A stretch of DNA of 64,000 bases from Pseudomonas oryzagri (lineage in GTDB: Bacteria > Pseudomonadota > Gammaproteobacteria > Pseudomonadales > Pseudomonadaceae), in contig NZ_JAJHPU010000016.1 in assembly GCF_020831405.1 (NCBI RefSeq), forward strand, positions 1 to 64,000. Reading direction: 5' to 3'. Shown here one piece after another: positions 55,389 to 64,000 of the stretch (positions within the stretch are counted from its first letter, which is position 1; every line of letters starts with the position of its first letter). The translations under genes were made by a program, and so were the position numbers. The notes beneath the pieces are model-generated. The model ran no database searches. It was given only the letters and a program-made list of their open reading frames with translations, and was not told where the DNA came from.

Positions 55389-55590
55389 CGACGGTACGCT
55401 CGCCATGCCCATCGCCATTCTGCCGCGCCCCGCGCGTCATCCCTCCCCGCCCGCCGCCGCTGTGCCGGGCGCCGTCCTGCCCCTTCCCTCCCGTTCGCAG
55501 CGCGTGCCGCGCTGAGCGGCGTCATGGCCCGCGGATCCGTGCGCGGATCCAAACCCGTTTGACCCGACAACAAAGACAAGAGGTGTCGAG

Positions 55591-56514
55591 ATGAAGAAAG
55601 GAGTGATGCGCCCCGGGCACATCCAGCTGCGCGTGCTGGACATGGCCCAGGCCCTGGAGCACTACGTCGAGCTGCTCGGCCTGATCGAGGTCGACCGCGA
55701 CGACAAGGGCCGCGTGTACCTCAAGGGCTGGACCGAGGTCGACAAGTTCTCCGTGGTACTGCGCGAGGCCGACGAGGCCGGCATGGACTTCATGGCCTTC
55801 AAGGTGCTCGACGACGCCACCCTCGGCCGCCTGACCGAGGACCTGGTGGCCTTCGGCTGCCTGGTGGAGAGCATTCCGGCCGGCGAGCTAAAGGGCTGCG
55901 GCCGCCGTATCCGCTTCAGCGCGCCGACCGGCCACCGCTTCGAACTGTTCGCCGACAAGGAGCAGACCGGCAAGTGGGGCCTGTCCGAGATCAACCCGGA
56001 AGCCTGGCCGCGCGGCCTCAAGGGCATGAAGGCGACCCGCTTCGACCACGCCCTGCTCTACGGCGGCCACCTCGACGAGACCCTGCGCCTGTTCACCGAG
56101 GTGCTCGGCTTCGACCTGGCCGAGCAGGTGATCGACCCCGAGGGCAAGCGCGTCGCCCAGTTCCTCAGCGTCGGCATGAAGGCCCACGACGTGGCGTTCA
56201 TCCTGCATCCGGAGCAGGGCAAGCTGCACCACGCCTCGTTCTTCCTCGAGACCTGGGACGACGTGCTGCGCGCCGCCGACCTGATCAGCATGACCAACAC
56301 CTCGATCGACATCGGCCCGACCCGCCACGGCCTGACCCACGGCAAGACCATCTACTTCTTCGACCCGTCCGGCAACCGCAACGAGGTGTTCTGCGGCGGC
56401 GACTACCACTACCCGGACCACCCGCCGGTGACCTGGACCGCCGACCAGCTGGGCAAGGCGATCTTCTACCACGACCGCGAGCTCAACGAGCGCTTCCTCA
56501 CCGTCCTGACCTGA
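55591..56514 (+). CDS. dmpB: Catechol 2,3-dioxygenase
   Basis: Extradiol meta-cleavage of catechol to 2-hydroxymuconic semialdehyde. The 307 residues equal XylE/DmpB, and the iron ligands fall at the same numbers: His153 (FDHALLYGG), His214 (LHHASF) and Glu265 (NRNEVF). Two vicinal-oxygen-chelate domains. First gene after the sigma54 promoter; ribosome binding site AGAGGTG. The operon continues with dmpC 16 bp later. Confidence 0.97.
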   Translation: MKKGVMRPGHIQLRVLDMAQALEHYVELLGLIEVDRDDKGRVYLKGWTEVDKFSVVLREADEAGMDFMAFKVLDDATLGRLTEDLVAFGCLVESIPAGELKGCGRRIRFSAPTGHRFELFADKEQTGKWGLSEINPEAWPRGLKGMKATRFDHALLYGGHLDETLRLFTEVLGFDLAEQVIDPEGKRVAQFLSVGMKAHDVAFILHPEQGKLHHASFFLETWDDVLRAADLISMTNTSIDIGPTRHGLTHGKTIYFFDPSGNRNEVFCGGDYHYPDHPPVTWTADQLGKAIFYHDRELNERFLTVLT

Positions 56515-56530
56515 TCCCGAGACCGCATCC

Positions 56531-57991
56531 ATGAAAGAGATCAAGCACTTCATCAACGGCGAATACGTCGGCTCCGCCAGCGGCAAGCTGTTCGACAACG
56601 TCAGCCCGGTCAATGGCCAGGTGATCGCCAAGATCCACGAGGCCGGCGAGGCCGAGGTCGACGCCGCGGTCAAGGCCGCCCGCGCCGCGCTCAAGGGCCC
56701 GTGGGGCAAGATGAGCGTGGCCGAGCGCACCGAGATCCTCCATCGCGTCGCCGACGGCATCACCGCGCGCTTCGACGAGTTCCTCGAGGCCGAGTGCCTG
56801 GACACCGGCAAGCCCAAGTCGCTGGCCTCGCACATCGACATCCCGCGCGGCGCGGCCAACTTCAAGGTGTTCGCCGACCTGGTGAAGAACGTGCCGACCG
56901 AGGCCTTCGAGATGGCCACCCCGGACGGCACCGGCGCGCTCAACTACGGCGTGCGCCGTCCCAAGGGCGTGATCGGTGTGATCAGCCCGTGGAACCTGCC
57001 GCTGCTGCTGATGACCTGGAAGGTCGGCCCGGCGCTGGCCTGCGGCAACACCGTGGTGGTCAAGCCGTCGGAGGAAACCCCCACCACCACCGCGCTGCTG
57101 GGCGAGGTGATGAACGCCGCCGGCGTGCCGGCCGGGGTGTACAACGTGGTGCACGGTTTTGGTGGCAACTCGGCCGGTGCCTTCCTCACCGCCCACCCGG
57201 ACGTCGACGCCATCACCTTCACCGGCGAGACCGGCACCGGCGAGACCATCATGCGCGCCGCCGCCAAGGGCGTGCGCCAGGTGTCGCTGGAGCTGGGCGG
57301 CAAGAACGCCGGCATCGTGTTCGCCGACTGCGATATGGACAAGGCCATCGAGGGCACCCTGCGCTCGGCCTTCGCCAACTGCGGCCAGGTCTGCCTGGGC
57401 ACCGAGCGCGTGTACGTCGAGCGGCCGATCTTCGAGAAATTCGTCGCCCGCCTGAAGGCCGGCGCCGAGGCGCTGAAGATCGGCGAGCCCAACGACCCGA
57501 GCGCCAACTTCGGATCCTTGGTCAGTCACAAGCACCGCGAGAAGGTCCTCAGCTACTACCAGAAGGCCAAGGACGAGGGCGCCACCATCGTCACCGGCGG
57601 CGGCGTGCCGGACATGCCGGCGCACCTGGCCGGCGGCGCCTGGGTGCAGCCGACCATCTGGACCGGCCTGCCGGACGACTCGGCGGTGGTCACCGAGGAA
57701 ATCTTCGGCCCGTGCTGCCACATCCGTCCGTTCGACACGGAAGAGGAAGCCATCGAGCTGGCCAACAGCCTGCCCTACGGCCTGGCCTCGGCAATCTGGA
57801 CCGAGAACAGCTCGCGCGCCCACCGCGTCGCCGGGCAGATCGAGGCCGGCATCGTCTGGGTCAACAGCTGGTTCCTGCGCGACCTGCGCACCGCCTTCGG
57901 CGGCGCCAAGCAGTCGGGCATCGGCCGCGAAGGCGGGGTGCACTCGCTGGAGTTCTACACCGAGCTGAAGAACATCTGCGTCAAGCTGTGA
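56531..57991 (+). CDS. dmpC: 2-hydroxymuconic semialdehyde dehydrogenase
   Basis: NAD-dependent oxidation of the ring-fission product to 2-hydroxymuconate (4-oxalocrotonate branch). A 486-residue aldehyde dehydrogenase with ISPWNLPLLL, general-base Glu254 in LELGGKNAG and nucleophile Cys288 in NCGQVCLGTERVY. With dmpD absent, this is the only exit from the semialdehyde encoded here. Confidence 0.96.
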   Translation: MKEIKHFINGEYVGSASGKLFDNVSPVNGQVIAKIHEAGEAEVDAAVKAARAALKGPWGKMSVAERTEILHRVADGITARFDEFLEAECLDTGKPKSLASHIDIPRGAANFKVFADLVKNVPTEAFEMATPDGTGALNYGVRRPKGVIGVISPWNLPLLLMTWKVGPALACGNTVVVKPSEETPTTTALLGEVMNAAGVPAGVYNVVHGFGGNSAGAFLTAHPDVDAITFTGETGTGETIMRAAAKGVRQVSLELGGKNAGIVFADCDMDKAIEGTLRSAFANCGQVCLGTERVYVERPIFEKFVARLKAGAEALKIGEPNDPSANFGSLVSHKHREKVLSYYQKAKDEGATIVTGGGVPDMPAHLAGGAWVQPTIWTGLPDDSAVVTEEIFGPCCHIRPFDTEEEAIELANSLPYGLASAIWTENSSRAHRVAGQIEAGIVWVNSWFLRDLRTAFGGAKQSGIGREGGVHSLEFYTELKNICVKL

Positions 57992-58016
57992 GATAGCCGA
58001 GCCCGCTCAGAAACCC

Positions 58017-58041
58017 GGCGGCTTCCCCAGGGGAAGCCGCC
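58017..58041 (+). other. Perfect intercistronic hairpin where dmpD would normally lie
   Basis: GGCGGCTTCCCC, A, GGGGAAGCCGCC: 12-bp arms with a single central base, in the 67-bp gap between dmpC and dmpE. There is no T run. It could be an mRNA processing or stability element, or mark the junction left by loss of dmpD. Confidence 0.6.
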
Positions 58042-58058
58042 CAACAGGAAGAATCCGC

Positions 58059-58841
58059 ATGAACCAAGAACTGATCCACCAGCTCGGCGACGAGCTCTAC
58101 CAGGCCATGCAGAGCCGCGAGGCCGTGGCCCCGCTGACCAGCCGCTATGACCTGACCATCGACGATGCCTACCAGATCTCCCTGCGCATGCTCGAGCGCC
58201 GCCTGGCCGCCGGCGAGCGTATCATCGGCAAGAAGATCGGCCTGACCAGCAAGGCAGTGCAGACCATGCTCGGCGTCAACCAGCCGGACTTCGGCTACCT
58301 GACCGACGCCATGGTGTTCAGCAGCGGCGCGACCATGCCGATCAGCGAGCGCCTGATCCAGCCCAAGGCCGAGGGCGAGATCGCCTTCATCCTCAAGAAG
58401 GACCTGATGGGCCCGGGCATCACCAACGCCGACGTGCTGGCCGCCACCGAGTGCGTGATCCCCTGCTTCGAGGTGGTCGATTCGCGCATCCAGGACTGGA
58501 AGATCAAGATCCAGGACACCGTGGCCGACAACGCCTCCTGCGGCCTGTTCATCCTCGGCGACAACGCAGTCTCCCCGCGCCAGGTCGACCTGGTCACCTG
58601 CGGCATGGTGGTGGAGAAGAACGGCCAGCAGATCAGCACCGGCGCCGGCGCGGCCGCGCTGGGCTCGCCGGTCAACTGCGTGGCCTGGCTGGCCAACACC
58701 CTCGGCCACTTCGGCATCGGCCTGAAGGCCGGCGAGGTGATCCTCTCCGGTTCCCTGGTGCCGCTGGAGCCGGTCAAGGCCGGCGACTTCATGCGCGTCG
58801 AGATCGGTGGCATCGGCAGCGCCAGCGTGCGTTTCACCTGA
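58059..58841 (+). CDS. dmpE: 2-oxopent-4-enoate hydratase
   Basis: Hydrates 2-hydroxypenta-2,4-dienoate to 4-hydroxy-2-oxovalerate. 260 residues of the hydratase/decarboxylase family, with metal-ligand segments [14 protein letters not shown] and [14 protein letters not shown] and a closing GSGS-type strand (GIGSASVRF). Paralogous to the dmpH product downstream; DmpE and DmpH are known to form a complex. Confidence 0.93.
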   Translation: MNQELIHQLGDELYQAMQSREAVAPLTSRYDLTIDDAYQISLRMLERRLAAGERIIGKKIGLTSKAVQTMLGVNQPDFGYLTDAMVFSSGATMPISERLIQPKAEGEIAFILKKDLMGPGITNADVLAATECVIPCFEVVDSRIQDWKIKIQDTVADNASCGLFILGDNAVSPRQVDLVTCGMVVEKNGQQISTGAGAAALGSPVNCVAWLANTLGHFGIGLKAGEVILSGSLVPLEPVKAGDFMRVEIGGIGSASVRFT

Positions 58842-58866
58842 CCGAACAAGAACAGGGGACAGACCC

Positions 58867-59790
58867 ATGAGCAAGAAACTGAAAGCGGCGATCATCGGCC
58901 CGGGCAACATCGGCACCGACCTGGTGATGAAGATGCTGCGCTCCGAGTGGATCGAGCCGGTGTGGATGGTCGGCATCGACCCCGAGTCCGACGGCCTCAA
59001 GCGCGCCCGCGAATTCGGTCTGAAGACCACTGCCGAGGGCGTCGACGGCCTGCTGCCGCACGTCATCGCCGACGACATCCGCGTCGCCTTCGACGCCACC
59101 AGCGCCTACGCCCACGCCGAGAACAGCCGCAAGCTCAACGAGCTGGGCGTGCTGATGATCGACCTGACCCCGGCCGCCATCGGCCCGTACTGCGTGCCGC
59201 CGGTGAACCTCAAGGAGCACGTCGGCAAGCTGGAGATGAACGTCAACATGGTCACCTGCGGCGGCCAGGCGACCATCCCGATGGTCGCCGCGGTGTCGCG
59301 CGTGCAGCCGGTGGCCTACGGCGAGATCGTCGCCACCGTGTCCTCGCGCTCGATCGGCCCGGGCACCCGCAAGAACATCGACGAGTTCACCCGCACCACC
59401 GCCGGCGCCATCGAGAAGGTCGGCGGGGCGAAGGAAGGCAAGGCGATCATCATCGTCAACCCGGCCGAGCCGCCGCTGATGATGCGCGACACCATCCACT
59501 GCCTGACCGAGAGCGAGCCGGACCGCGACGCGATCACAGCCTCCGTGCACGCCATGCTCGCCGAGGTGCAGAAGTACGTGCCGGGCTACCGCCTGAAGAA
59601 CGGCCCGGTGTTCGACGGCAACCGCGTGTCGATCTTCATGGAGGTCGAGGGCCTCGGCGACTACCTGCCCAAGTACGCCGGCAACCTAGACATCATGACC
59701 GCCGCCGGCCTGCGCACCGCCGAGATGTTCGCCGAGGAAATCGCCGCCGGCACCATCCAGCTGCCTAGCCGCGAAGCTGCCCTGGCCTGA
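58867..59790 (+). CDS. dmpF: Acetaldehyde dehydrogenase (acylating)
   Basis: Converts acetaldehyde channelled from DmpG to acetyl-CoA with NAD and CoA. A 307-residue protein with [13 protein letters not shown] (NAD site) and catalytic Cys131 in [13 protein letters not shown], next to the Cys132 of the dmp-plasmid enzyme. The ATG at 58867 is chosen over a frame reaching 58807. Confidence 0.96.
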   Translation: MSKKLKAAIIGPGNIGTDLVMKMLRSEWIEPVWMVGIDPESDGLKRAREFGLKTTAEGVDGLLPHVIADDIRVAFDATSAYAHAENSRKLNELGVLMIDLTPAAIGPYCVPPVNLKEHVGKLEMNVNMVTCGGQATIPMVAAVSRVQPVAYGEIVATVSSRSIGPGTRKNIDEFTRTTAGAIEKVGGAKEGKAIIIVNPAEPPLMMRDTIHCLTESEPDRDAITASVHAMLAEVQKYVPGYRLKNGPVFDGNRVSIFMEVEGLGDYLPKYAGNLDIMTAAGLRTAEMFAEEIAAGTIQLPSREAALA

Positions 59791-59801
59791 GGAGAGACAC
59801 G

Positions 59802-60842
59802 ATGAATCTGCAAGGCAAGCAAGTCACCCTGCACGACATGAGCCTGCGCGACGGCATGCACGCCAAGCGCCACCAGATCAGCCTCGAGCAGATGGTCGCG
59901 GTGGCCACCGGCCTGGACGCCGCCGGCATGCCGCTGATCGAGATCACCCACGGCGACGGCCTGGGCGGGCGCTCGATCAACTACGGCTTCCCGGCGCACA
60001 GCGACGAGGAATACCTCAGCGCGGTGATCCCCAAGCTCAAGCAGGCCAAGGTCTCCGCCCTGCTGCTGCCGGGCATCGGCACCGTCGACCACCTGAAGAT
60101 GGCGGTGGACTGCGGCGTGTCGACCATCCGCGTCGCCACCCACTGCACCGAGGCCGACGTCTCCGAGCAGCACATCGGCATGGCCGCCAAGATGGGCGTC
60201 GACACCGTCGGCTTCCTGATGATGGGCCACATGGCCAGCCCGGAGAAGATCCTCGAGCAGGCCAAGCTGATGGAAAGCTACGGCGCCAACTGCATCTACT
60301 GCACCGACTCGGCCGGCTACATGCTGCCCGACGAAGTCAGCCAGAAGATCGGCCTGCTGCGCGCCGAGCTGAACCCGGCGACCCAGATCGGCTTCCACGG
60401 CCACCACAACATGGGCATGGCCATCGCCAACTCGCTGGCCGCCATCGAGGCCGGTGCGGTGCGCATCGACGGCTCGGTCGCCGGCCTCGGCGCCGGTGCC
60501 GGCAACACCCCGCTGGAAGTGCTCTGCGCGGTGCTCAAGCGCATGGGCGCCGAGACCGGCATCGACCTGTACAAGATCATGGACGTCGCCGAGGACCTGG
60601 TGGTGCCGCTGATGGACCAGCCGATCCGCGTCGACCGCGATGCCCTGACCCTGGGCTACGCCGGCGTGTACAGCTCGTTCCTGCTGTTCGCCCAGCGCGC
60701 CGAGAAGAAGTACGGCGTGCCGGCCCGCGACATCCTCGTAGAACTCGGCCGCCGCGGTACCGTCGGCGGCCAGGAAGACATGATCGAAGACCTGGCCCTC
60801 GACATGGCCAAGGCCCGCCAGACCCAGAAGGTGACCGCATGA
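59802..60842 (+). CDS. dmpG: 4-hydroxy-2-oxovalerate aldolase
   Basis: Cleaves 4-hydroxy-2-oxovalerate to pyruvate and acetaldehyde. A 346-residue TIM barrel of the HMG-CoA-lyase-like family: [13 protein letters not shown] with Arg16, Asp17 and His20, and metal ligands in GFHGHHNMG. It lies 11 bp after dmpF, with which it forms a channelling complex in known systems. It overlaps dmpH by four bases (ATGA). Confidence 0.96.
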   Translation: MNLQGKQVTLHDMSLRDGMHAKRHQISLEQMVAVATGLDAAGMPLIEITHGDGLGGRSINYGFPAHSDEEYLSAVIPKLKQAKVSALLLPGIGTVDHLKMAVDCGVSTIRVATHCTEADVSEQHIGMAAKMGVDTVGFLMMGHMASPEKILEQAKLMESYGANCIYCTDSAGYMLPDEVSQKIGLLRAELNPATQIGFHGHHNMGMAIANSLAAIEAGAVRIDGSVAGLGAGAGNTPLEVLCAVLKRMGAETGIDLYKIMDVAEDLVVPLMDQPIRVDRDALTLGYAGVYSSFLLFAQRAEKKYGVPARDILVELGRRGTVGGQEDMIEDLALDMAKARQTQKVTA

Positions 60843-61633
60843 ACCGTACCCTGACCCGCGACCAGGTGCTGGCCCTGGCCGAGCACGTCGAAGGCGCCGA
60901 GCTGAACGTCCACGACATCCCGAAGATCACCAACGACTACCCGCAGATGACCTTCGCCGACGCCTACGACATCCAGTGGGAGATTCGTCGCCGCAAGGAA
61001 GCCCGCGGCAACAAGACCGTCGGCCTGAAGATGGGCCTGACCTCCTGGGCGAAGATGGCGCAGATGGGCGTGGAGACGCCGATCTACGGCTTCCTCTCCG
61101 ACTACTTCAGCGTGCCGGACGGCGGCGTGGTCGACTGCGCCAAGCTGATCCACCCGAAGATCGAGGCGGAAATCTCCGTGGTCACCAAGGCGCCGCTGCA
61201 CGGCCCGGGTTGCCACATCGGCGACGTGATCGCGGCGATCGACTACGTGATTCCCACCGTCGAGGTGATCGACTCGCGCTACGAGAACTTCAAGTTCGAC
61301 CTGATCAGCGTGGTGGCCGACAACGCCTCCTCGACCCGCTACATCACCGGCGGCCAGATGGCCAACCTCGAGGACGTCGACCTGCGCACCCTCGGCGTGG
61401 TGATGGAGAAGAACGGCGAGGTGGTGGAAGTCGGCGCCGGCGCCGCGGTGCTCGGCCATCCGCTGTCCAGCGTGGCCATGCTGGCCAACCTGCTGGCCGA
61501 GCGCGGCGAGCACATCCCGGCCGGTACCTTCATCATGACCGGCGGCATCACCGCCGCCGTGGCGGTCGAGCCGGGCGACAACGTCACCGTGCGCTACCAG
61601 GGCCTGGGCAGCGTGTCCGCTCGATTCGTCTGA
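60839..61633 (+). CDS. dmpH: 4-oxalocrotonate decarboxylase
   Basis: Decarboxylates 2-oxo-3-hexenedioate to 2-hydroxypentadienoate. 264 residues, homologous to dmpE, with [31 protein letters not shown] and [17 protein letters not shown]. Its start overlaps the dmpG stop, indicating coupling. Confidence 0.93.
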   Translation: MNRTLTRDQVLALAEHVEGAELNVHDIPKITNDYPQMTFADAYDIQWEIRRRKEARGNKTVGLKMGLTSWAKMAQMGVETPIYGFLSDYFSVPDGGVVDCAKLIHPKIEAEISVVTKAPLHGPGCHIGDVIAAIDYVIPTVEVIDSRYENFKFDLISVVADNASSTRYITGGQMANLEDVDLRTLGVVMEKNGEVVEVGAGAAVLGHPLSSVAMLANLLAERGEHIPAGTFIMTGGITAAVAVEPGDNVTVRYQGLGSVSARFV

Positions 61634-61640
61634 GTCCCCT

Positions 61641-61666
61641 GCCCCGGCTTCCGGCCGGGGCCTTTT
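61641..61666 (+). terminator. Terminator-like hairpin between dmpH and dmpI
   Basis: GCCCCGG, 7-nt loop, CCGGGGC, then CTTTTC. It lies inside the operon, just before the AGGAGG of dmpI, and could lower dmpI transcription or be read through. Confidence 0.55.
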
Positions 61667-61682
61667 CGCCAGGAGGTTTGCC

Positions 61683-61874
61683 ATGCCGATAGCCCATGTC
61701 CACATCATGGAAGGCCGCAGTGCCGAGCAGAAGGAAGCGATGATCCGCGAGGTCAGCGAGGCGCTGGCACGCACCCTCGATTCGCCCATCGACCGCGTGC
61801 GCGTGCTGATCACCGAGGTGCCGAAGAGCCACTGGGGTATCGGCGGCGAGCCGGCGAGCAAGGTCAGGAAGTAA
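61683..61874 (+). CDS. dmpI: 4-oxalocrotonate tautomerase
   Basis: Isomerises 2-hydroxymuconate to 2-oxo-3-hexenedioate. 63 residues with the catalytic N-terminal Pro1 after Met removal ([17 protein letters not shown]) and Arg residues at about 11 and 39. Strong AGGAGG. Last gene of the meta operon. Confidence 0.95.
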   Translation: MPIAHVHIMEGRSAEQKEAMIREVSEALARTLDSPIDRVRVLITEVPKSHWGIGGEPASKVRK

Positions 61875-62168
61875 GGCTGCCCTGCCTACGCAGCTATTCA
61901 CCGCGGAGACTTGGCGCGCTGCCGGGTGCCCGCTGATCGCCACCGCTGCGCGCTTGGGCGCTGGCGCCTGAATTACCACTCACCTTTTGATGTGGTTCTC
62001 GCAGTTCGAAATTGAGAAGTGCGAGAGGATCAAGTGCGCACTGCAGCTCAATGGCCTAGAGCGGTAAGGTAGCGCCCGTATGGTGAGCCTGCGAGCCGTG
62101 CACGGACTGGAAGCGCTACAACTGGCGGAATGAGCTTCGGAATGGCCACTCGCTGCAAGGATGCACAC
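61875..62168. other. Gene-free gap after dmpI
   Basis: 294 bp with no supported gene or clear terminator. Base composition drops toward A/T from about 61960, continuing into the lipoprotein gene. This marks the end of the meta-cleavage locus. Confidence 0.4.
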
Positions 62169-62534
62169 ATGAATACTCGACTCCTCGGTACCCTGATGGT
62201 GCTTTTCTGTCTTGGGCTATCTGGCTGCGGAACGGTGATTTCCCGCGGCTCCTCTTATCCCTATCGCACAGATGACACTTATTACAAAGGCATCCAGACG
62301 AGCGCCAAAATGCTCGTCAATCAAACGGATGACGGTGATCCTTTCTACACGATGCTCTGCTGGGGAAGCATCGTGTGTCCGCCGGTGACGGTTATCCTGA
62401 TGCCGCTCGATATCATCGTGGATACCTTTCTGCTACCCGCTGATGCTCTTGAGCATTATAGGGTCATGAGACGGCATAACGAGTACCAACGAGATCTCGA
62501 GAAAGCAAGGAGTGAGACGAAGGGGCAAGGCTAA
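62169..62534 (+). CDS. YceK/YidQ-like lipoprotein
   Basis: A 121-residue predicted lipoprotein. Signal peptide with lipobox LSGC (lipidated Cys near residue 20), then GTVISRGSSYPYRTDDTYYKGI, a YceK/YidQ-type (DUF1375) start, and a hydrophobic segment CPPVTVILMPLDIIVDTFLLPADAL. Codon use is visibly less GC-rich than its neighbours, suggesting separate origin. The start at 62169 gives the lipobox at the right distance. Confidence 0.8.
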   Translation: MNTRLLGTLMVLFCLGLSGCGTVISRGSSYPYRTDDTYYKGIQTSAKMLVNQTDDGDPFYTMLCWGSIVCPPVTVILMPLDIIVDTFLLPADALEHYRVMRRHNEYQRDLEKARSETKGQG

Positions 62535-62649
62535 TTAAGAGGTGCGAGCGATTAAAGAGTCCCTTCTGTCCGGCTCATTGTATTTGTAGAGGGTGTGGAG
62601 AGCATTACCACCTAGAGCGCGCTGATCATATTCTGGCTTGCCTTCGGAG

Positions 62650-62665
62650 TGTTCCACGTGGAACA
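62650..62665. other. parS centromere site
   Basis: Perfect TGTTCCACGTGGAACA, 9 bp beyond the 3' end of the next leftward gene and about 20.4 kb right of the origin. Confidence 0.9.
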
Positions 62666-62673
62666 CATGTGGC

Positions 62674-62934
62674 CTAGAAGTAGCGCAGCACCAGGTAGCC
62701 GATGGCGGCGATGCAGACGAGGATGCCCGGCACGGCGATCCGGGTGATCGCGCTCTGGCGCTGCAGGGCCAGTTTCTGCAGGCCGATGGATTCCTCGACC
62801 TTCTCCCGCGAGCGGGCAACCTGCTCCTCGGCCAGCGCACGCTGGGCGGCGAGCTGGGCGAGGATCTCGCGCTGGCCGTCGCGGATCTCGCACAGCACGG
62901 CGAGGGAGGCGTGGCGGTACTCTTCGTCGGTCAT
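62674..62934 (-). CDS. Small coiled-coil membrane protein of unknown function
   Basis: 86 residues: an acidic N-terminus (MTDEEYRHASLAVLCEIRDGQREI), a charged helical stretch with coiled-coil character to about residue 60, then one C-terminal membrane helix (RIAVPGILVCIAAIGYLVL). ATG at 62934 has AAGGA in place; 62943 is an alternative. It follows the YdjM-like gene by 5 bp, so they are probably co-transcribed. Confidence 0.7.
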   Translation of the reverse strand: MTDEEYRHASLAVLCEIRDGQREILAQLAAQRALAEEQVARSREKVEESIGLQKLALQRQSAITRIAVPGILVCIAAIGYLVLRYF

Positions 62935-62939
62935 GCCGA

Positions 62940-63440
62940 TCATCCTTGTCGCTGGCGTCGGGACAGCCGGCGGGCGCCGGCGAGGTAGAGGATGCCGCCC
63001 AGCGCTCCGCTTGCCAAGCAGAGCCACTCCATGGCCTCCCAGGAAACCAGGCCGAACAGGCCGTTCGCCGTCGAGAAAGGCGCCAGCGGCTGGATATCGG
63101 CATGTACCAGGCTGTCCAGCAGGACATGGCTGGCGGTACCGATGACTGCGCCCACCCAGGCCGCGCGCCAGCGGATCGGCAGCTGGTTGCGCAGACCGAG
63201 GAGATACAGGCCCAGCTCGCCGAGGTACTTGCCGCTGAGGGCGGCCACCAGCGTGAGCAGGCTTGCGCCTATCAGGGTGTGGCTGAAGCCGTGCAGCTCG
63301 CCCCGGCCGGTGAGCAGCGCGACCAGCGGTTGCAGATCCATCACGATCTGCGCCCAGCCGAACACCATCAGCGAGAGGCTGGTTGGCAGCAGACTTTTGA
63401 GCAGAATGCCTGGTCCCATGTGCAGTGGCGTAAAGGGCAT
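62940..63440 (-). CDS. YdjM/PF04307-like membrane-bound putative metal-dependent hydrolase
   Basis: 166 residues with four or five membrane helices and the family's histidines: MPFTPLHMGPG at the start, HGFSHTLIGA near residue 50 and HVLLDSLVHADI near residue 105. The N-terminal PFTPLH pattern and DSLVH are typical of this family, whose enzymatic role is unproven. Confidence 0.75.
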   Translation of the reverse strand: MPFTPLHMGPGILLKSLLPTSLSLMVFGWAQIVMDLQPLVALLTGRGELHGFSHTLIGASLLTLVAALSGKYLGELGLYLLGLRNQLPIRWRAAWVGAVIGTASHVLLDSLVHADIQPLAPFSTANGLFGLVSWEAMEWLCLASGALGGILYLAGARRLSRRQRQG

Positions 63441-63461
63441 TCGGAGCCTCGGCTGGGTGGG

Positions 63462-63824
63462 CTACAGGGCCAGTGTCCGTGCCTGACGAACCAACTCTTC
63501 GTTGTCCGGATGCACGCTGAGCTGGTTGTTCAGATCGACCACCGGCAACAGGTAGCGACGCACCTCGAGACCGGCGTTCTGCATGCGTCGGTGCAGCAGG
63601 TCGGCCACCGCCGGGTCGTCCACCGAATGGTATTCGAAGGCGATACCAGCCTGGCGCAGGTCGCGCAGGGTGGCTTGGGTGTTGCCGCAGGCGTCGCGGC
63701 CGTACACCGCCAGGTAGGGCGCGGCGTGCAGCGGTGCGTTGGTTTCGGGGATCGGCTGGTTGAAGTGCTGCCAGGCCTTGTAGCCGCCACCGCACAGGGC
63801 GAGCAGCAGGAGCAGGTTGCGCAT
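63462..63824 (-). CDS. Membrane-anchored glutaredoxin-like protein
   Basis: 120 residues: N-terminal hydrophobic signal or anchor (LLLLLALCGGGYKAW), then a thioredoxin-fold domain with VYGRDACGNTQATLRDLRQAGI. CGNT is a monothiol-like CxxT/S active site. The cis-Pro region is LLPVVDLNNQLSVHPDN. Likely periplasmic. It precedes the YdjM-like gene by 21 bp, suggesting a three-gene unit. Confidence 0.7.
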   Translation of the reverse strand: MRNLLLLLALCGGGYKAWQHFNQPIPETNAPLHAAPYLAVYGRDACGNTQATLRDLRQAGIAFEYHSVDDPAVADLLHRRMQNAGLEVRRYLLPVVDLNNQLSVHPDNEELVRQARTLAL

Positions 63825-63905
63825 GGGACAAGTCCGTCTGTCGAAGGTGATGACACAGTCTGGCGCCGGCTGGCGCGAATCACCCGCCGGCCGGCACTGC
63901 CTCTC

Positions 63906-64000
63906 TTACTCGTTCACCAGCGCCAGACGCAGGTGGATGAGCACGATCGGCTGCTGCTGGCCATCCAGCCGCTCCTCGAGGGCGAAGGGCGTGTAGCCGA
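63906..64000 (-). CDS. 3' end of an unidentified gene
   Basis: The last 30 codons of a leftward gene cut by the window edge, ending in LIHLRLALVNE and a TAA. The periodic hydrophobic pattern and codon use suggest real coding sequence. Too short to assign. Confidence 0.6.
   Translation of the reverse strand, partial: GYTPFALEERLDGQQQPIVLIHLRLALVNE

Noticed and set aside
55288-55515. A 75-codon plus-strand frame in the dmpB leader
   Set aside because: Its start lies on the sigma54 promoter, upstream of the expected transcript; no ferredoxin (dmpQ) motif is present.
62535-62840. Alternative minus-strand frames over the small coiled-coil gene, and a 385-codon frame 62674-63831
   Set aside because: Only the last 86 codons of the long frame are coding-like with a ribosome binding site; the rest is antisense or out of frame with the YdjM-like and glutaredoxin-like genes.

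Overview
The window is a GC-rich gammaproteobacterial chromosome segment that reads as Pseudomonas sensu lato. It carries the pseudomonad origin block in its usual order: glmS-glmR-glmU-atpCDGAHFEBI-parB-parA-rsmG-mnmG-mnmE-yidC-yidD-rnpA-rpmH, then dnaA-dnaN-recF-gyrB. Genes left of about 42.0 kb in this block run leftward and dnaA-gyrB run rightward, so the origin is most simply placed in the rpmH-dnaA gap. Exact DnaA nonamers and three Pseudomonas-type parS sites support this. I saw no insertion sequence, prophage or CRISPR array.

Left arm (1-20 kb). Three tandem sigma70 promoters with GC-rich discriminators point leftward off the window edge and look like rRNA-operon promoters. Next come tRNA-Arg(CCG), gabD-gabT (GABA to succinate), a SelD-type FAD oxidoreductase, and the siaABCD signalling operon (phosphatase, kinase, target protein, diguanylate cyclase). 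After these lie an SbmA/YddA-type ABC protein with a degenerate ATPase domain, a GH5 glucanase-like enzyme, a LigB-type dioxygenase, a DUF202 protein, a Tas-type aldo-keto reductase, an orphan modA, an OprD-family porin and a MASE3-PAS-PAS-GGDEF-EAL protein.

Core (20-49 kb). A cyclopropane-fatty-acid synthase gene precedes the housekeeping block: UDP-GlcNAc synthesis (glmS, glmU, regulator glmR), F1Fo ATP synthase, ParAB segregation proteins, rRNA and tRNA modification (rsmG, mnmG, mnmE), membrane insertion (yidC, yidD), RNase P protein, L34 and the replication initiation operon. At least 17 exact TTATCCACA sites lie between 24.4 and 49.5 kb, many in intergenic gaps. Two gaps (mnmG-mnmE and rpmH-dnaA) look origin-like.

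Right arm (49-64 kb). A glycine-zipper protein, Dyp-type peroxidase, cupin, RluA-family pseudouridine synthase and alanine dehydrogenase are followed by a catechol meta-cleavage locus. There a DmpR/MopR-type sigma54 activator is divergent from dmpB-C-E-F-G-H-I across a 620-bp control region with UAS, IHF, -24/-12 and Crc/Hfq-type motifs. Phenol hydroxylase, the dmpQ ferredoxin and the dmpD hydrolase are not present. A perfect hairpin sits where dmpD would normally be. A lower-GC lipoprotein gene, the third parS and small membrane or thioredoxin-fold genes close the window.

No wholly new system is claimed. The most unusual items are the degenerate ABC ATPase with its upstream 35-codon ORF, the truncated DmpR regulon with internal hairpins, and the dispersed DnaA-box landscape including a 25-bp palindrome after gyrB.
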